Positions 55,905 to 64,000 of a stretch of 64,000 bases of DNA are shown here, one piece after another. Source of the stretch: Shewanella morhuae. GTDB taxonomy: Bacteria > Pseudomonadota > Gammaproteobacteria > Enterobacterales > Shewanellaceae. The DNA lies in the NCBI RefSeq assembly GCF_900156405.1, contig NZ_FTNN01000006.1, positions 186,001 to 250,000 on the forward strand. The letters are read 5' to 3'. The notes under the pieces were generated by a model. The model made no database searches. It saw only the letters and a program-made list of their open reading frames with translations, and was not told where the DNA came from. The translations under genes were made by a program, and so were the position numbers. Every line of letters begins with the position of its first letter. The stretch's first letter is position 1.

Positions 55905-56234
55905 ATGGCCATGACAGATACAGAATTTCACCAGCTCGCTGATGACATGTTCCAAGCGATAGAAAATGCGATTGAAACTGCGATTGATGAGCAAGATGCC
56001 GATGTCGATATCGATGCCAGTGGCAACGTATTACAATTAGAGTTTGTTGATGGCTCAAAAATTGTTATCAACAAGCAAGAACCTTTGCACGAGATTTGGT
56101 TAGCCACACGTTTTGGTGGGTACCACTTTGGTTTTGTAGAGGGTAAGTGGATTGACGGGCGTAGTGGCAACGAATTTATGCCATTCGTACAAGACTCTAT
56201 CCAGCGCCAAGGTGGAATTAAACTCAGTTTTTAA
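55905..56234 (+). CDS. cyaY: Frataxin-like protein CyaY
   Basis: This bacterial frataxin is an iron-binding modulator of Fe-S assembly. The acidic N-terminal helix ([20 protein letters not shown]) precedes the beta-sheet region with [15 protein letters not shown]. 109 aa. AAGGA lies 9 nt before the chosen ATG. Divergent from lptM, convergent with cyaA. Confidence 0.95.
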   Translation: MAMTDTEFHQLADDMFQAIENAIETAIDEQDADVDIDASGNVLQLEFVDGSKIVINKQEPLHEIWLATRFGGYHFGFVEGKWIDGRSGNEFMPFVQDSIQRQGGIKLSF

Positions 56235-56260
56235 TTCAAACTGTGTATTGCGCAAAACAA

Positions 56261-56290
56261 AATGGGAGCTAAGGCTCCCATTGTTTATTT
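56261..56290. terminator. Bidirectional terminator between cyaY and cyaA
   Basis: AATGGGAGC and GCTCCCATT form a 9-bp stem with a TAAG loop. T-rich tracts follow on both strands (GTTTATTT and TTTGTTTTG). Confidence 0.82.
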
Positions 56291-56341
56291 CCCATCACTT
56301 ATTCTCAACCGACTGTATTTTCAACGCATCTAAAAGTAACG

Positions 56342-58753
56342 TTAAAATTCAGTATCTTGATCGGTAATGTCCATACCGAAAGGTGCCACGGTTAACTCGC
56401 CCATGACTCGTACTAAATGAAAAAACTGCGGAATATTAAACTGTGCACGTGAAGCATAGTGCTCGTCAAACACATAGTGATGACTCACTTTATTGACTAA
56501 CTCGTCCATGTTAGATCCCGCCTGAACATAATGACTTAACTGGTTTTCTTCATCGAGAATAAATACGTCCAAGTTATCGGTTCGCTGGCGTAAAAAATAC
56601 TGGATAGTACCTTTAGCGGCATAGTTTTGCACCACTTTAGGCATACTCGAAAAGGGATCATCGCCCAGCTCAGGGCGCGGCAGTTGCACTAAGTGACTAC
56701 GAGATAACTGTTGATAAAAAGACTTAGCATCACTCAAGTCCTGATAGGCCATACCGAGTGGATTAAAAAAGATCCCATAACGGGTATGACGTATCTGCAG
56801 TGGCTGCACTAAGGTGCTCGATTGCTGCACTTGTTGGCACAGACGTACCGTTTGCCTCAGTAAAGTTTTGACGGCTAATTTGAGTTGCGGCCGTAATTTT
56901 TGCGAGCAGCTGATCACATCGATATCCACAGGCAAATTGGCACGTCTTAATCCAGGCGTGACAAAGGCTAACGCTTGCAGTACTGCGGTATCGCCTTCAA
57001 AGCGATGGCACTGCCACTCGCCCCAACTGTTTAAACAAATCGCATCTAATGCACCGAGCATATTGGCTTTTTTACGTCCGAGTGAAAACACGTTCGCGTT
57101 CATCACATCGACCATCATTTCCTGTCCGAGCCATTCAATCGTGGGGTCGCAGTCTAAATTCAGCATAAAAATTAATTTACGGAAGTGCCAAGGCTTACAT
57201 AAATCCAACTTTGACACGCGCCAATCGTGGCCAATAAAATTAAGCAGCCGTTTTGAGGCTTCGGTAAGACGCCGCGATTTGGCTTTATTCTGACCAAACT
57301 CATGCCATTTGGTTTCAGGTGTAGAAACTCCGTTTAAACAGGCCCAAATCATCAAGGTTGATGGCGCCTTACCTTTACATATCGCCGATTCACCTATAAG
57401 ATTTTGTGGCTGTGGCCCTTGTCGATAAAGGTAGTACTCACGTACACGCGAGCTTGACACCATAGTGACTTCAGACTCAGCGACCGAAGCGCTCCACAGC
57501 AAATTAAGCTTGGCGATTTGATCTTCATCTTGGCTAAAATAGGTATGTAATTTTCGAGTCAGCATGCCGAGCTCTTCAATCCGCAAACCTTCATTTAATG
57601 CATGCGTCGATGCGAAACGCAGTAAGGTTTGGTAACTTGCCAATAATAGCTCGTTAAGCTGGTCGTTAAACCAATTGAGTTGGCCACTGTGCCAATGCTC
57701 ACAGTCGTCTAAAGTCGCAATTAAGCTATCGGGCCACTGCCAGTCCTGTACTAACTGTTTTAATTGAGCATAGCGCCAATCTTTCCCCTCTTGAACGCGG
57801 CTCAAATACACACCACATTTCAGATAAAAACAGCGGCGTACAATCTCAAGTCGACGGGTATCATTTTGCTTAAGTAAATAGGCTTCAATGATCTCGTAAA
57901 TTGAATAATAAGCATCATTCAATATCGAGAAATCTCCCGCTAAAGATCGCTGCCACAGGCGATCGCAAAGCAAGCTAGAATGTGGGTAATCGCTAGCGTA
58001 AGCTTCAAGTAACAATACTTTAATCAAGGCTTTATGAGGTTTATCCAAACCTTTATAGAGCTGCCACAACGAAGCCCCAAAATACTCACTCGCGGGCAAT
58101 TCGTGTGCATCACCTAAGGATAACAGTGCTGGATTGAGTTTTGCGTCTGGCCACCATGCAATCGTTTTACCCGCTAGCCGAATTTGGCTACGATAAAATT
58201 CTTCAAGTAATAACCAATGTTGAGCACTACCACTGTGTTCGTGGGCCATCGATGATTGACAGCCATGGATAGCTTGATCGCCACAAAACTGCTGCGGATG
58301 GACTAAGTAAAAATTAACCTCAAACTGATACTCGGCAAACCAAGCAGTCAACCTGTTGGTCTTAACTCTGATTAACGCTAAATCTTCAGCACACAAATCG
58401 GCACGGTGTATGAGCCAAACATCCACATCACTCTTATTGTTTTGGCCAAAACTACCGGTGCTCCCCATAGCATAAACGCCTTCAAACGCATTCACATCGG
58501 CCTCTTCAGTCATAAATGGCAGTGAAAATACGTCACAGGCTTGGGACTCTCGCTCATCAACAATATACTCATTAATGCCACAGGGAGTATTGGAGGCACT
58601 GTAACCGGGATACTTAACGCTATTGTGGTGAACGAGAAAGGGGATCAGATAAAATAAGTGCTTTTGCAGCGGTGGCAGCAATACTAAGGCACGCGCTATT
58701 CGCACTTTATTAAGCTTTTCGGCTATATCAGGAAATTGTATTTGCTGATCCAT
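56342..58753 (-). CDS. cyaA: Class I adenylate cyclase
   Basis: CyaA makes cAMP for CRP. The 803-aa product has the N-terminal catalytic domain with MGSTGSFGQNNKSDVDVW near residue 95 (nucleotidyltransferase GS and DxD) and the long C-terminal regulatory domain usual for class I enzymes. A CRP site lies 66 bp upstream of the start, so feedback by cAMP-CRP is likely. Divergent from hemC. Confidence 0.96.
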   Translation of the reverse strand: MDQQIQFPDIAEKLNKVRIARALVLLPPLQKHLFYLIPFLVHHNSVKYPGYSASNTPCGINEYIVDERESQACDVFSLPFMTEEADVNAFEGVYAMGSTGSFGQNNKSDVDVWLIHRADLCAEDLALIRVKTNRLTAWFAEYQFEVNFYLVHPQQFCGDQAIHGCQSSMAHEHSGSAQHWLLLEEFYRSQIRLAGKTIAWWPDAKLNPALLSLGDAHELPASEYFGASLWQLYKGLDKPHKALIKVLLLEAYASDYPHSSLLCDRLWQRSLAGDFSILNDAYYSIYEIIEAYLLKQNDTRRLEIVRRCFYLKCGVYLSRVQEGKDWRYAQLKQLVQDWQWPDSLIATLDDCEHWHSGQLNWFNDQLNELLLASYQTLLRFASTHALNEGLRIEELGMLTRKLHTYFSQDEDQIAKLNLLWSASVAESEVTMVSSSRVREYYLYRQGPQPQNLIGESAICKGKAPSTLMIWACLNGVSTPETKWHEFGQNKAKSRRLTEASKRLLNFIGHDWRVSKLDLCKPWHFRKLIFMLNLDCDPTIEWLGQEMMVDVMNANVFSLGRKKANMLGALDAICLNSWGEWQCHRFEGDTAVLQALAFVTPGLRRANLPVDIDVISCSQKLRPQLKLAVKTLLRQTVRLCQQVQQSSTLVQPLQIRHTRYGIFFNPLGMAYQDLSDAKSFYQQLSRSHLVQLPRPELGDDPFSSMPKVVQNYAAKGTIQYFLRQRTDNLDVFILDEENQLSHYVQAGSNMDELVNKVSHHYVFDEHYASRAQFNIPQFFHLVRVMGELTVAPFGMDITDQDTEF

Positions 58754-58818
58754 TCAAAAACACGGCACATATGAAGAATGTGCTCATGTTAACACTTCTG
58801 TAAATTCGAGCAACCAAA

Positions 58819-58834
58819 CGTGATCCGCATCACA
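58819..58834. promoter_or_regulatory. CRP binding site between cyaA and hemC
   Basis: CGTGATCCGCATCACA matches TGTGA-N6-TCACA at 9 of 10 core positions; the flanks AA and TTT also fit. In E. coli CRP represses cyaA from a site of this kind. Confidence 0.8.
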
Positions 58835-58948
58835 TTTACGTTTAACTCAGAACCTCGCAGACTTCAAAGAATCGACACTGCTTCCTTACATAAACGATGT
58901 GCCAATGTTAGCATTGGCGCAACTATGATCTTTGATGGAAACTCAAGC

Positions 58949-59881
58949 ATGTCTCAAAATCACATTCGTATTGCTACTCGTAAGAGCCCGCTAGCCATGT
59001 GGCAAGCTGAATTTGTTAAAGCTGAATTAGAGCGTATTCACCCAGGTATTGTGGTTGAACTACTGCCCATGAGCACCAAAGGCGATGTCATGTTAGACAC
59101 GCCATTAGCTAAAGTTGGCGGCAAAGGCTTATTTGTTAAAGAACTCGAAGTCGCTATATTAGAAGGCCAAGCTGATATCGCTGTGCATTCAATGAAAGAT
59201 GTACCGGTCGAGTTTCCTGAAGGCTTAGGGCTTGAGATTATTTGCGAGCGCGAAGATCCACGCGATGCTTTTGTATCAAATTTATATAAATCCATCAGCG
59301 AATTACCACTAGGCGCAATCGTTGGTACTTCAAGTTTACGTCGCCAATGCCAATTACGTGCGGCGCGTCCTGATATTGTGATTAGAGATTTACGCGGCAA
59401 CGTCGGTACGCGCTTAGCCAAGCTAGATAACGGCGAATACGATGCTATTATTCTTGCTGCTGCAGGACTTATTCGCCTCAAATTGTCAGCGAGAATTGCA
59501 AATTTCATTTCTCCAGAAGAATCATTACCCGCCAATGGCCAAGGTGCAGTCGGTATTGAATGCCGTACTAATGATGAGCGCGTTAAAGCCCTGCTGGCTC
59601 CATTAGAACATTTAGAAACGCGTTACCGCGTTATTGCCGAGCGTGCGATGAACACTCGCCTAGAAGGTGGCTGCCAAGTACCGATTGGTGCATTTGCTGA
59701 AATTGTGGGTGATGAAATGACGTTACGTGGCCTTGTTGGGAACCCTGATGGCAGCGAAATCATCGAAGGCGTGATCACCGGCCCCAAAACCGAATCAACG
59801 CAATTAGGTATTGCTCTTGCTGAAGAACTCTTAAGCAAAGGTGCAAAAAGCATACTCGACGCCGTTTACGCTAAAGCTTAA
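58949..59881 (+). CDS. hemC: Porphobilinogen deaminase (hydroxymethylbilane synthase)
   Basis: HemC polymerises four porphobilinogens into hydroxymethylbilane. Starting at [20 protein letters not shown] gives 310 aa; 43 upstream codons overlap the CRP site and are excluded. The dipyrromethane cofactor cysteine lies in [11 protein letters not shown] near residue 242, and the catalytic Asp lies in [13 protein letters not shown] near 84. First gene of hemCDXY. Confidence 0.96.
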   Translation: MSQNHIRIATRKSPLAMWQAEFVKAELERIHPGIVVELLPMSTKGDVMLDTPLAKVGGKGLFVKELEVAILEGQADIAVHSMKDVPVEFPEGLGLEIICEREDPRDAFVSNLYKSISELPLGAIVGTSSLRRQCQLRAARPDIVIRDLRGNVGTRLAKLDNGEYDAIILAAAGLIRLKLSARIANFISPEESLPANGQGAVGIECRTNDERVKALLAPLEHLETRYRVIAERAMNTRLEGGCQVPIGAFAEIVGDEMTLRGLVGNPDGSEIIEGVITGPKTESTQLGIALAEELLSKGAKSILDAVYAKA

Positions 59882-59885
59882 GCCG

Positions 59886-60626
59886 ATGAAAGTCTTACTG
59901 ACGCGTCCTGAAGGGCGCAATCAGTCTATGGTTGATGCCTTGAATGAACGAGGCATTGCCCACTGGGTCACACCTCTATTGTGTGTCCAAGCGATGCCCC
60001 CTATCGCAGCAAGTATCCCGCATCCACTGGCCAACGCCGATATGATTATCTGTATCAGCGCCAATGCGGTAACGTTTGCTGACGATGCTTTAACCGCTAC
60101 AGATCCACAAACTCAAACATGGCCTCAAGCTCAATATTTTGCTGTTGGACACGCTACGTGGGAAGCATTAGATAAACTCGGTATTGTAGCCCTCGAAGCC
60201 CCAGATGATTGTCAGCAGACCGAAGGATTACTCACACTCTCGCCGCTACAAAATATTAAAAATAAACAAATTATTATTATTCGGGGTGTTGGCGGCCGTG
60301 AAGCATTAGCCGAGCAATTAGTTGAGCGCGGCGCCAATGTTCGCTATTGGGAAGTGTATCAACGAGCTTGTCCACCGCTAGATGGACGACACATTGCCTT
60401 ACAATGGCAACACTGCGGGATAGACACTATTATTATCACCAGCGGTGAAACTCTCGATAATCTGATTAATTTAGTGCCAAAAGAGTTATTTGCATGGCTG
60501 CGCGCATGTCATATCATAGTCCCAAGTCATCGAGTAGAAGCTCAAGCTCGCGCTTTTGGTATAACCCAAGTTACCAATGCTAGTGCAGCCAACAACAAAG
60601 CCGTGCTAAACGCCCTTAAACTCTAA
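59886..60626 (+). CDS. hemD: Uroporphyrinogen-III synthase
   Basis: HemD closes and inverts ring D of hydroxymethylbilane. The start MKVLLTRPEGRNQSMVDALN is 5 bp after hemC; 246 aa. IIIIRGVGGREALAEQLVER near residue 130 and IITSGETLDNL are the conserved parts of this otherwise variable family. Confidence 0.93.
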   Translation: MKVLLTRPEGRNQSMVDALNERGIAHWVTPLLCVQAMPPIAASIPHPLANADMIICISANAVTFADDALTATDPQTQTWPQAQYFAVGHATWEALDKLGIVALEAPDDCQQTEGLLTLSPLQNIKNKQIIIIRGVGGREALAEQLVERGANVRYWEVYQRACPPLDGRHIALQWQHCGIDTIIITSGETLDNLINLVPKELFAWLRACHIIVPSHRVEAQARAFGITQVTNASAANNKAVLNALKL

Positions 60627-60686
60627 GCGCTATTTAGCCGGATTTTACTCGAGTTTCGGCAGTAGCATGTTTTCAAGGACTGTTAA

Positions 60687-61871
60687 ATGGATAACAATAA
60701 GCACGACGCAAAAAATACAGAATTAGAGGCTACTCCTACTATTATTGCACCATCGATAATAACCGATGACACGCCCGCGACTTCAGCATCCTCCGCTGAA
60801 ACTCAAACAAGCAAAGCCAAACCACAAAGCACTGCGCGCAAAACCACTATCTCCACTAGAAGCTCATGGGCAATTCGTTTGGGGGTTTTATTAGCATTAG
60901 GCTTAACGGTATGCTGCCTTGGCGGCGGCTTTATGTTGTATCAACAGATGCAACAACAACTACTAACGCAGAATCAGAAAAATCTCGCCCTGCAAGAGCA
61001 ACTACAGCAAGCACTGCTACAACCCAATCAACGTATTAGTCAGCTTGAGCAGCAACAGCTAAATGATGCTAAGACTTACCAAGAATTATCTAAGTTAACC
61101 GAAGAACAAAAGCAATTGCAGGATAGGATCAATAAACTCGCCCAGCGCAGTCCTACTCATTGGATGGCCTCAGAAGCCGAATATCTAGTAAATATGGCAG
61201 GTCGCAAACTATGGCTAGAGAAAGATCCCCGCACTGCCACTGATTTATTGAAATCAGCCGATGAAACCATCGCCGCGATGAACAACCCCGCGTTATTACC
61301 GATTCGTAAAGCACTGGCAAAAGATATCGCCGCCACGTCCAGCATAAAAACAACCGATATTGATGGTAGTGTGTTAGCTCTGGATACCTTAATTGAGCAA
61401 CTCGATAAACTGCCACTTAATCGCACTGATGTAGACGCCGGTACGCCGCAAGATACTGTGATTACCAGCGATTTAAATGATTGGCAAAGCAATTTAGGTA
61501 AAACCTGGAAAGCATTAACTGAAGACTTTATCACTATCCGCCATAAAACTGCTGATGCACCCGCCTTACTCGCACCAGAGCAACAATGGTATTTAGTTGA
61601 AAATATTCGCCATAAACTATTGCAATGCCAACTTGCACTATATCGCTATGATAGAGCTTCGTATCACCAATCGCTCATGATGGCGCGTAAATGGATACAA
61701 ACCAACTTTGATATACAAGATCATAAAACGGTCGAAGCCATTGCCGAAATTGATAAATTAGCAACCTTAGAACTTGACCCTATAACCGTAAAATCCTTTG
61801 CCGCAAAACCTTTACTGTTACAGCTCACAAGTTATGGTGAACTCACCTCATTAGAGGGTGCGCCACTATGA
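60687..61871 (+). CDS. hemX: HemX family membrane protein
   Basis: This 394-aa protein is encoded between hemD and hemY; its role in heme synthesis is not settled. It has a Ser/Thr/Ala-rich N-terminus, one membrane helix (residues ~66-88, LGVLLALGLTVCCLGGGFML), a Gln-rich coiled coil (89-145), and a helical periplasmic domain. It overlaps hemY by 4 nt. Confidence 0.9.
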   Translation: MDNNKHDAKNTELEATPTIIAPSIITDDTPATSASSAETQTSKAKPQSTARKTTISTRSSWAIRLGVLLALGLTVCCLGGGFMLYQQMQQQLLTQNQKNLALQEQLQQALLQPNQRISQLEQQQLNDAKTYQELSKLTEEQKQLQDRINKLAQRSPTHWMASEAEYLVNMAGRKLWLEKDPRTATDLLKSADETIAAMNNPALLPIRKALAKDIAATSSIKTTDIDGSVLALDTLIEQLDKLPLNRTDVDAGTPQDTVITSDLNDWQSNLGKTWKALTEDFITIRHKTADAPALLAPEQQWYLVENIRHKLLQCQLALYRYDRASYHQSLMMARKWIQTNFDIQDHKTVEAIAEIDKLATLELDPITVKSFAAKPLLLQLTSYGELTSLEGAPL

Positions 61872-63034
61872 TTAAGATATTAATGTTGTTACTCATAGTG
61901 CTGATCGGTTTATGCATCAGCCCTTGGTTAGTCGGCAATACTGGGTATGTATACATTGCGGCAGGTGATTATCAGATTGAAACCAGTTTAGTCTTTGGTG
62001 TCATTGCTTTAATTATATTTTATGCTGTATTTCAAATACTGGAATGGATAGTAGTTACTGCCATTAACCTTATGTTACGTAGCCGTTTTATCCCGCACCA
62101 CTGGCGCCGACGTTCCGCTAAAAAACATACATTAATGGGCGCATTAGCACTGGCTGAAGAAGATTGGCCAGCAGCAGAGCGAGCGATGATCAAAGGCGCT
62201 GACAACGGCGAGCTACCTGCACTGAATTTACTTGCTGCGGCACGGGCTGCACAGTATCAACAAAAAATAGCCGAGCGTGACCAATATCTTAATCGCGCAG
62301 CAGCACAACCACTGGCAGCAAACGCGGTTACAACCACACGCACTCGGTATCTTTTAAAACAAGGGGAATTAACCTTAGCCCGCGTCGAACTCGACAAGTT
62401 ATCTCCTACGAGTAAAAGCAAAGCCCCAGTACTTAAACTTGCCCTTGAGCTATATCAAGCACAAGAAGATTGGGATGCGCTTAAACTATTGTTACCTATT
62501 TTGAAGAAACGCCAAATCCTTGATGATACTCAGCTGAATGAACTGAATATCGCCACTCACAGTGCTTTACTGCAAGCGGCAACCATTAAAGGTGAAGAAG
62601 CCTTAGAACAATGTTGGCAATGGCTACCACGCAGCGAGCGAAATCAGTCTCAGTTTCTAGCGATTTATGCTATGGGTTTGTGTCGCTTTAATCGTAAAGA
62701 TCAAGCCATGAAACTGCTCTCGAAAAAGTTACGCAGCTCTCCAGAACCCACATTGCTACAAGCTATCCCCGAAATTACAACAGCTCAAGATACCGAGATC
62801 CGTAAAGAGTTACTGAAATATGAAGTGACTCATGAGAATAATGCAGACTACCAGACCTGCCTAGCCAAGCTATATCAGCAAACCAGGGACATGAAAGAAG
62901 CAAAAATCTGCTGGCAAAATGTTTGTCGACTAGAACCGACTAAAGCCTCTTGGTTAGCCTTAGCTAGGATTCAAGAACAGTTAGGCGAGCAAAATAACGC
63001 TAATCAAAGTTATCGTCAGGCTGCTAATCTATAA
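61868..63034 (+). CDS. hemY: HemY family protein (TPR repeats)
   Basis: This inner-membrane protein has two N-terminal helices (residues ~2-22 and 42-65) and C-terminal TPR-like repeats (YQAQEDWDALKLLLPIL; AKICWQNVCRLEPTKASWLA). It is the proteobacterial HemY associated with heme synthesis, not the protoporphyrinogen oxidase of the same name. It ends the hemCDXY operon. Confidence 0.92.
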   Translation: MIKILMLLLIVLIGLCISPWLVGNTGYVYIAAGDYQIETSLVFGVIALIIFYAVFQILEWIVVTAINLMLRSRFIPHHWRRRSAKKHTLMGALALAEEDWPAAERAMIKGADNGELPALNLLAAARAAQYQQKIAERDQYLNRAAAQPLAANAVTTTRTRYLLKQGELTLARVELDKLSPTSKSKAPVLKLALELYQAQEDWDALKLLLPILKKRQILDDTQLNELNIATHSALLQAATIKGEEALEQCWQWLPRSERNQSQFLAIYAMGLCRFNRKDQAMKLLSKKLRSSPEPTLLQAIPEITTAQDTEIRKELLKYEVTHENNADYQTCLAKLYQQTRDMKEAKICWQNVCRLEPTKASWLALARIQEQLGEQNNANQSYRQAANL

Positions 63035-63344
63035 ATCTACTCTATTAACTTACAATTGATGCCGCGATATTCTAAATAATGAGTCACGGCATCATGACTA
63101 ACAACTCAGCAACGCCATATTCCCTGAAAACCCCACCTATTTGCCAATAAAAAACTATTTTTACAATTTACTAATCTCTAATTTAAGATTAATTTGTTAT
63201 TAATATGTTTTTTTATAGAAATCAAAGACACTAAATACAGCCCACTCTGCAAATTTAACCACTATATCTAGTTACACATCTAAATTTTGACACTATCGTA
63301 CGTTTATCTTGCTCAAGCCCATTAAAACTAACCAGCACAGCTGC

Positions 63345-63358
63345 GTCAATAAATTGAC
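63345..63358. promoter_or_regulatory. FleQ/FlrA-type box upstream of the adhesin gene
   Basis: GTCAATAAATTGAC is identical to the FleQ box consensus (GTCaNTAAAtTGAC) and perfectly palindromic in its arms. It lies 105 bp before the adhesin ATG. FlrA, the Shewanella FleQ homologue, controls bpfA in response to c-di-GMP, so direct control is likely. Confidence 0.7.
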
Positions 63359-63400
63359 ATCTGTCGTTCCATTAGCTAATATTTCGCCAATTGTATCGCG

Positions 63401-63420
63401 ATCCAACACATCTGTTGGAT
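63401..63420 (+). promoter_or_regulatory. Hairpin in the adhesin 5' leader
   Basis: ATCCAACA and TGTTGGAT form a perfect 8-bp stem with a CATC loop, 43 bp before the start codon. No T-run follows, so it is more likely a stability or translation element, or a protein site, than a terminator. Confidence 0.5.
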
Positions 63421-63463
63421 TAATACTTTATGGATTAACACACTTGGCTGTTGGGAGCTTACT

Positions 63464-64000
63464 ATGGGATCGGTAATTACATCAAAAAAAGGTTTGCTTA
63501 AGCTGGTAAATGGGCAAATTGATATCGAAGTTGATGGTTCAAAGCAACCCGCTAAGGATGGCGAACAACTCCCTAAAGGTGCTGTGCTCAATATTGGCGA
63601 TAACGCGACCTATGAAATCACCTTCGATGATGGCACTAAACTATCTAACGAGGTTGAACCGAATACAACAGCTGCGGTTGCTCCCACGGCAAATAATGAC
63701 GCTGCTTTTGATGAAATCCAAGCGTTACAAGATCTTATCGCATCAGGCGAAGATCCAACCAAAAACCTACCAGAGACCGCCGCAGGAAACACACCCGGTC
63801 GTGACGGTAACTCAGGCTATGTCACTTTAGCCCGTGGTGGTAGTGAGATCATAGCAAGCTCAGGCTACTCAACGTCAGGCCAATCATTCGCAGCGACAGT
63901 TATCAATACACCAGAACAAACAATCGCCACCGACTCTCCCTCAATCCTTAACAATGACAGTAATATTGTCGACGAAGATACTATTGCTTCTGGCAACGTT
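63464..64000 (+). CDS. bpfA: LapA/BpfA-like giant RTX adhesin, N-terminal part
   Basis: The first 179 codons of a large secreted adhesin. It has the N-terminal retention module (MGSVITSKKGLLKLVNGQID, with beta-strand sequence to ~residue 65). A Pro/Thr/Ala linker follows. Then comes TAAG at residues 105-108, the dialanine motif cut by LapG proteases, followed by a Gly/Ser-rich stretch leading to repeats. GGAG lies 6 nt before the ATG. The gene runs off the right edge. Its place after hemY matches bpfA in S. oneidensis. Loss or retention at the cell surface would be set by a LapD/LapG-type c-di-GMP switch. Confidence 0.88.
   Translation, partial: MGSVITSKKGLLKLVNGQIDIEVDGSKQPAKDGEQLPKGAVLNIGDNATYEITFDDGTKLSNEVEPNTTAAVAPTANNDAAFDEIQALQDLIASGEDPTKNLPETAAGNTPGRDGNSGYVTLARGGSEIIASSGYSTSGQSFAATVINTPEQTIATDSPSILNNDSNIVDEDTIASGNV

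Larger units (their letters stand above)
63035..63463. other. Spacer between hemY and the adhesin gene
   Basis: No gene is seen. It holds an inverted repeat after hemY (TGATGCCG at 63057 with CGGCATCA at 63087), a perfect FleQ-type box, a weaker second box at 63278-63291, and a leader hairpin. Confidence 0.7.

Overview
The window is chromosomal DNA of a gammaproteobacterium, almost certainly a Shewanella. Supporting points are the gcvT-ubiI-ubiH-ygfB-zapA-ssrS-ygfA order, dusB-fis, cyaA/hemCDXY followed by a LapA/BpfA-type giant adhesin, and a TyrA-type DyP peroxidase beside a gamma-glutamyltranspeptidase. A complete lateral (secondary) flagellar cluster of the kind known in the S. putrefaciens group is also present. 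The species is inferred from gene content only. There are no insertion sequences, CRISPR arrays, tRNAs or rRNAs that I can see.

Left housekeeping block (1-15.3 kb). It holds the start of gcvT (partial), the two ubiquinone hydroxylases ubiI and ubiH, ygfB, and divergently zapA, 6S RNA (ssrS) and ygfA. After these come a FolM-type reductase, a DCC thiol-oxidoreductase-like protein, mdh facing argR (with a near-ideal ARG box between them), tyrA, and a ggt whose last codons are frameshifted. Then follow prmA, dusB-fis and a di-iron Fe-S repair protein (RIC/ScdA/YtfE type), which has an NsrR-like site over the apparent ATG and so probably starts at a downstream GTG.

Lateral flagellar island (15.4-49.6 kb). 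Four large transcription units can be read. (i) fliD-S-T-K-L-fliA-lafT-lafU, then a PilZ-like protein and a three-helix membrane protein, preceded by a sigma-54-type promoter. (ii) lafA flagellin alone, with a sigma-28-like promoter and its own terminator. (iii) flgBCDEFGHIJKL plus a divergent flagellin-family protein, preceded by a sigma-54-like promoter; flgA and flgMN run divergently from it. (iv) lafK-fliEFGHIJ facing fliMNPQR-flhBA across a 1-kb AT-rich spacer. Together they encode the export gate, basal body, rod, rings, hook, junctions, cap, filament, chaperones, a proton-type stator, sigma factor, anti-sigma factor and the sigma-54 activator. No chemotaxis genes are present. FliM lacks the N-terminal CheY-binding peptide, so this motor is probably not steered by CheY. 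The two genes after the stator genes suggest c-di-GMP control instead.

Right housekeeping block (49.7-64 kb). It contains a short AlbA_2-domain protein, a HupE/UreJ permease, the yigB-xerC-DUF484-dapF-lysA-lptM cluster, cyaY, cyaA divergent from hemCDXY (with a strong CRP site between them), and the first 179 codons of a LapA/BpfA-like adhesin. The adhesin shows a TAAG dialanine (LapG-type) motif and a perfect FleQ-type box in its promoter region. The window therefore carries both a swarming motor and the start of a biofilm adhesin. Both show sequence signs of c-di-GMP-linked control.
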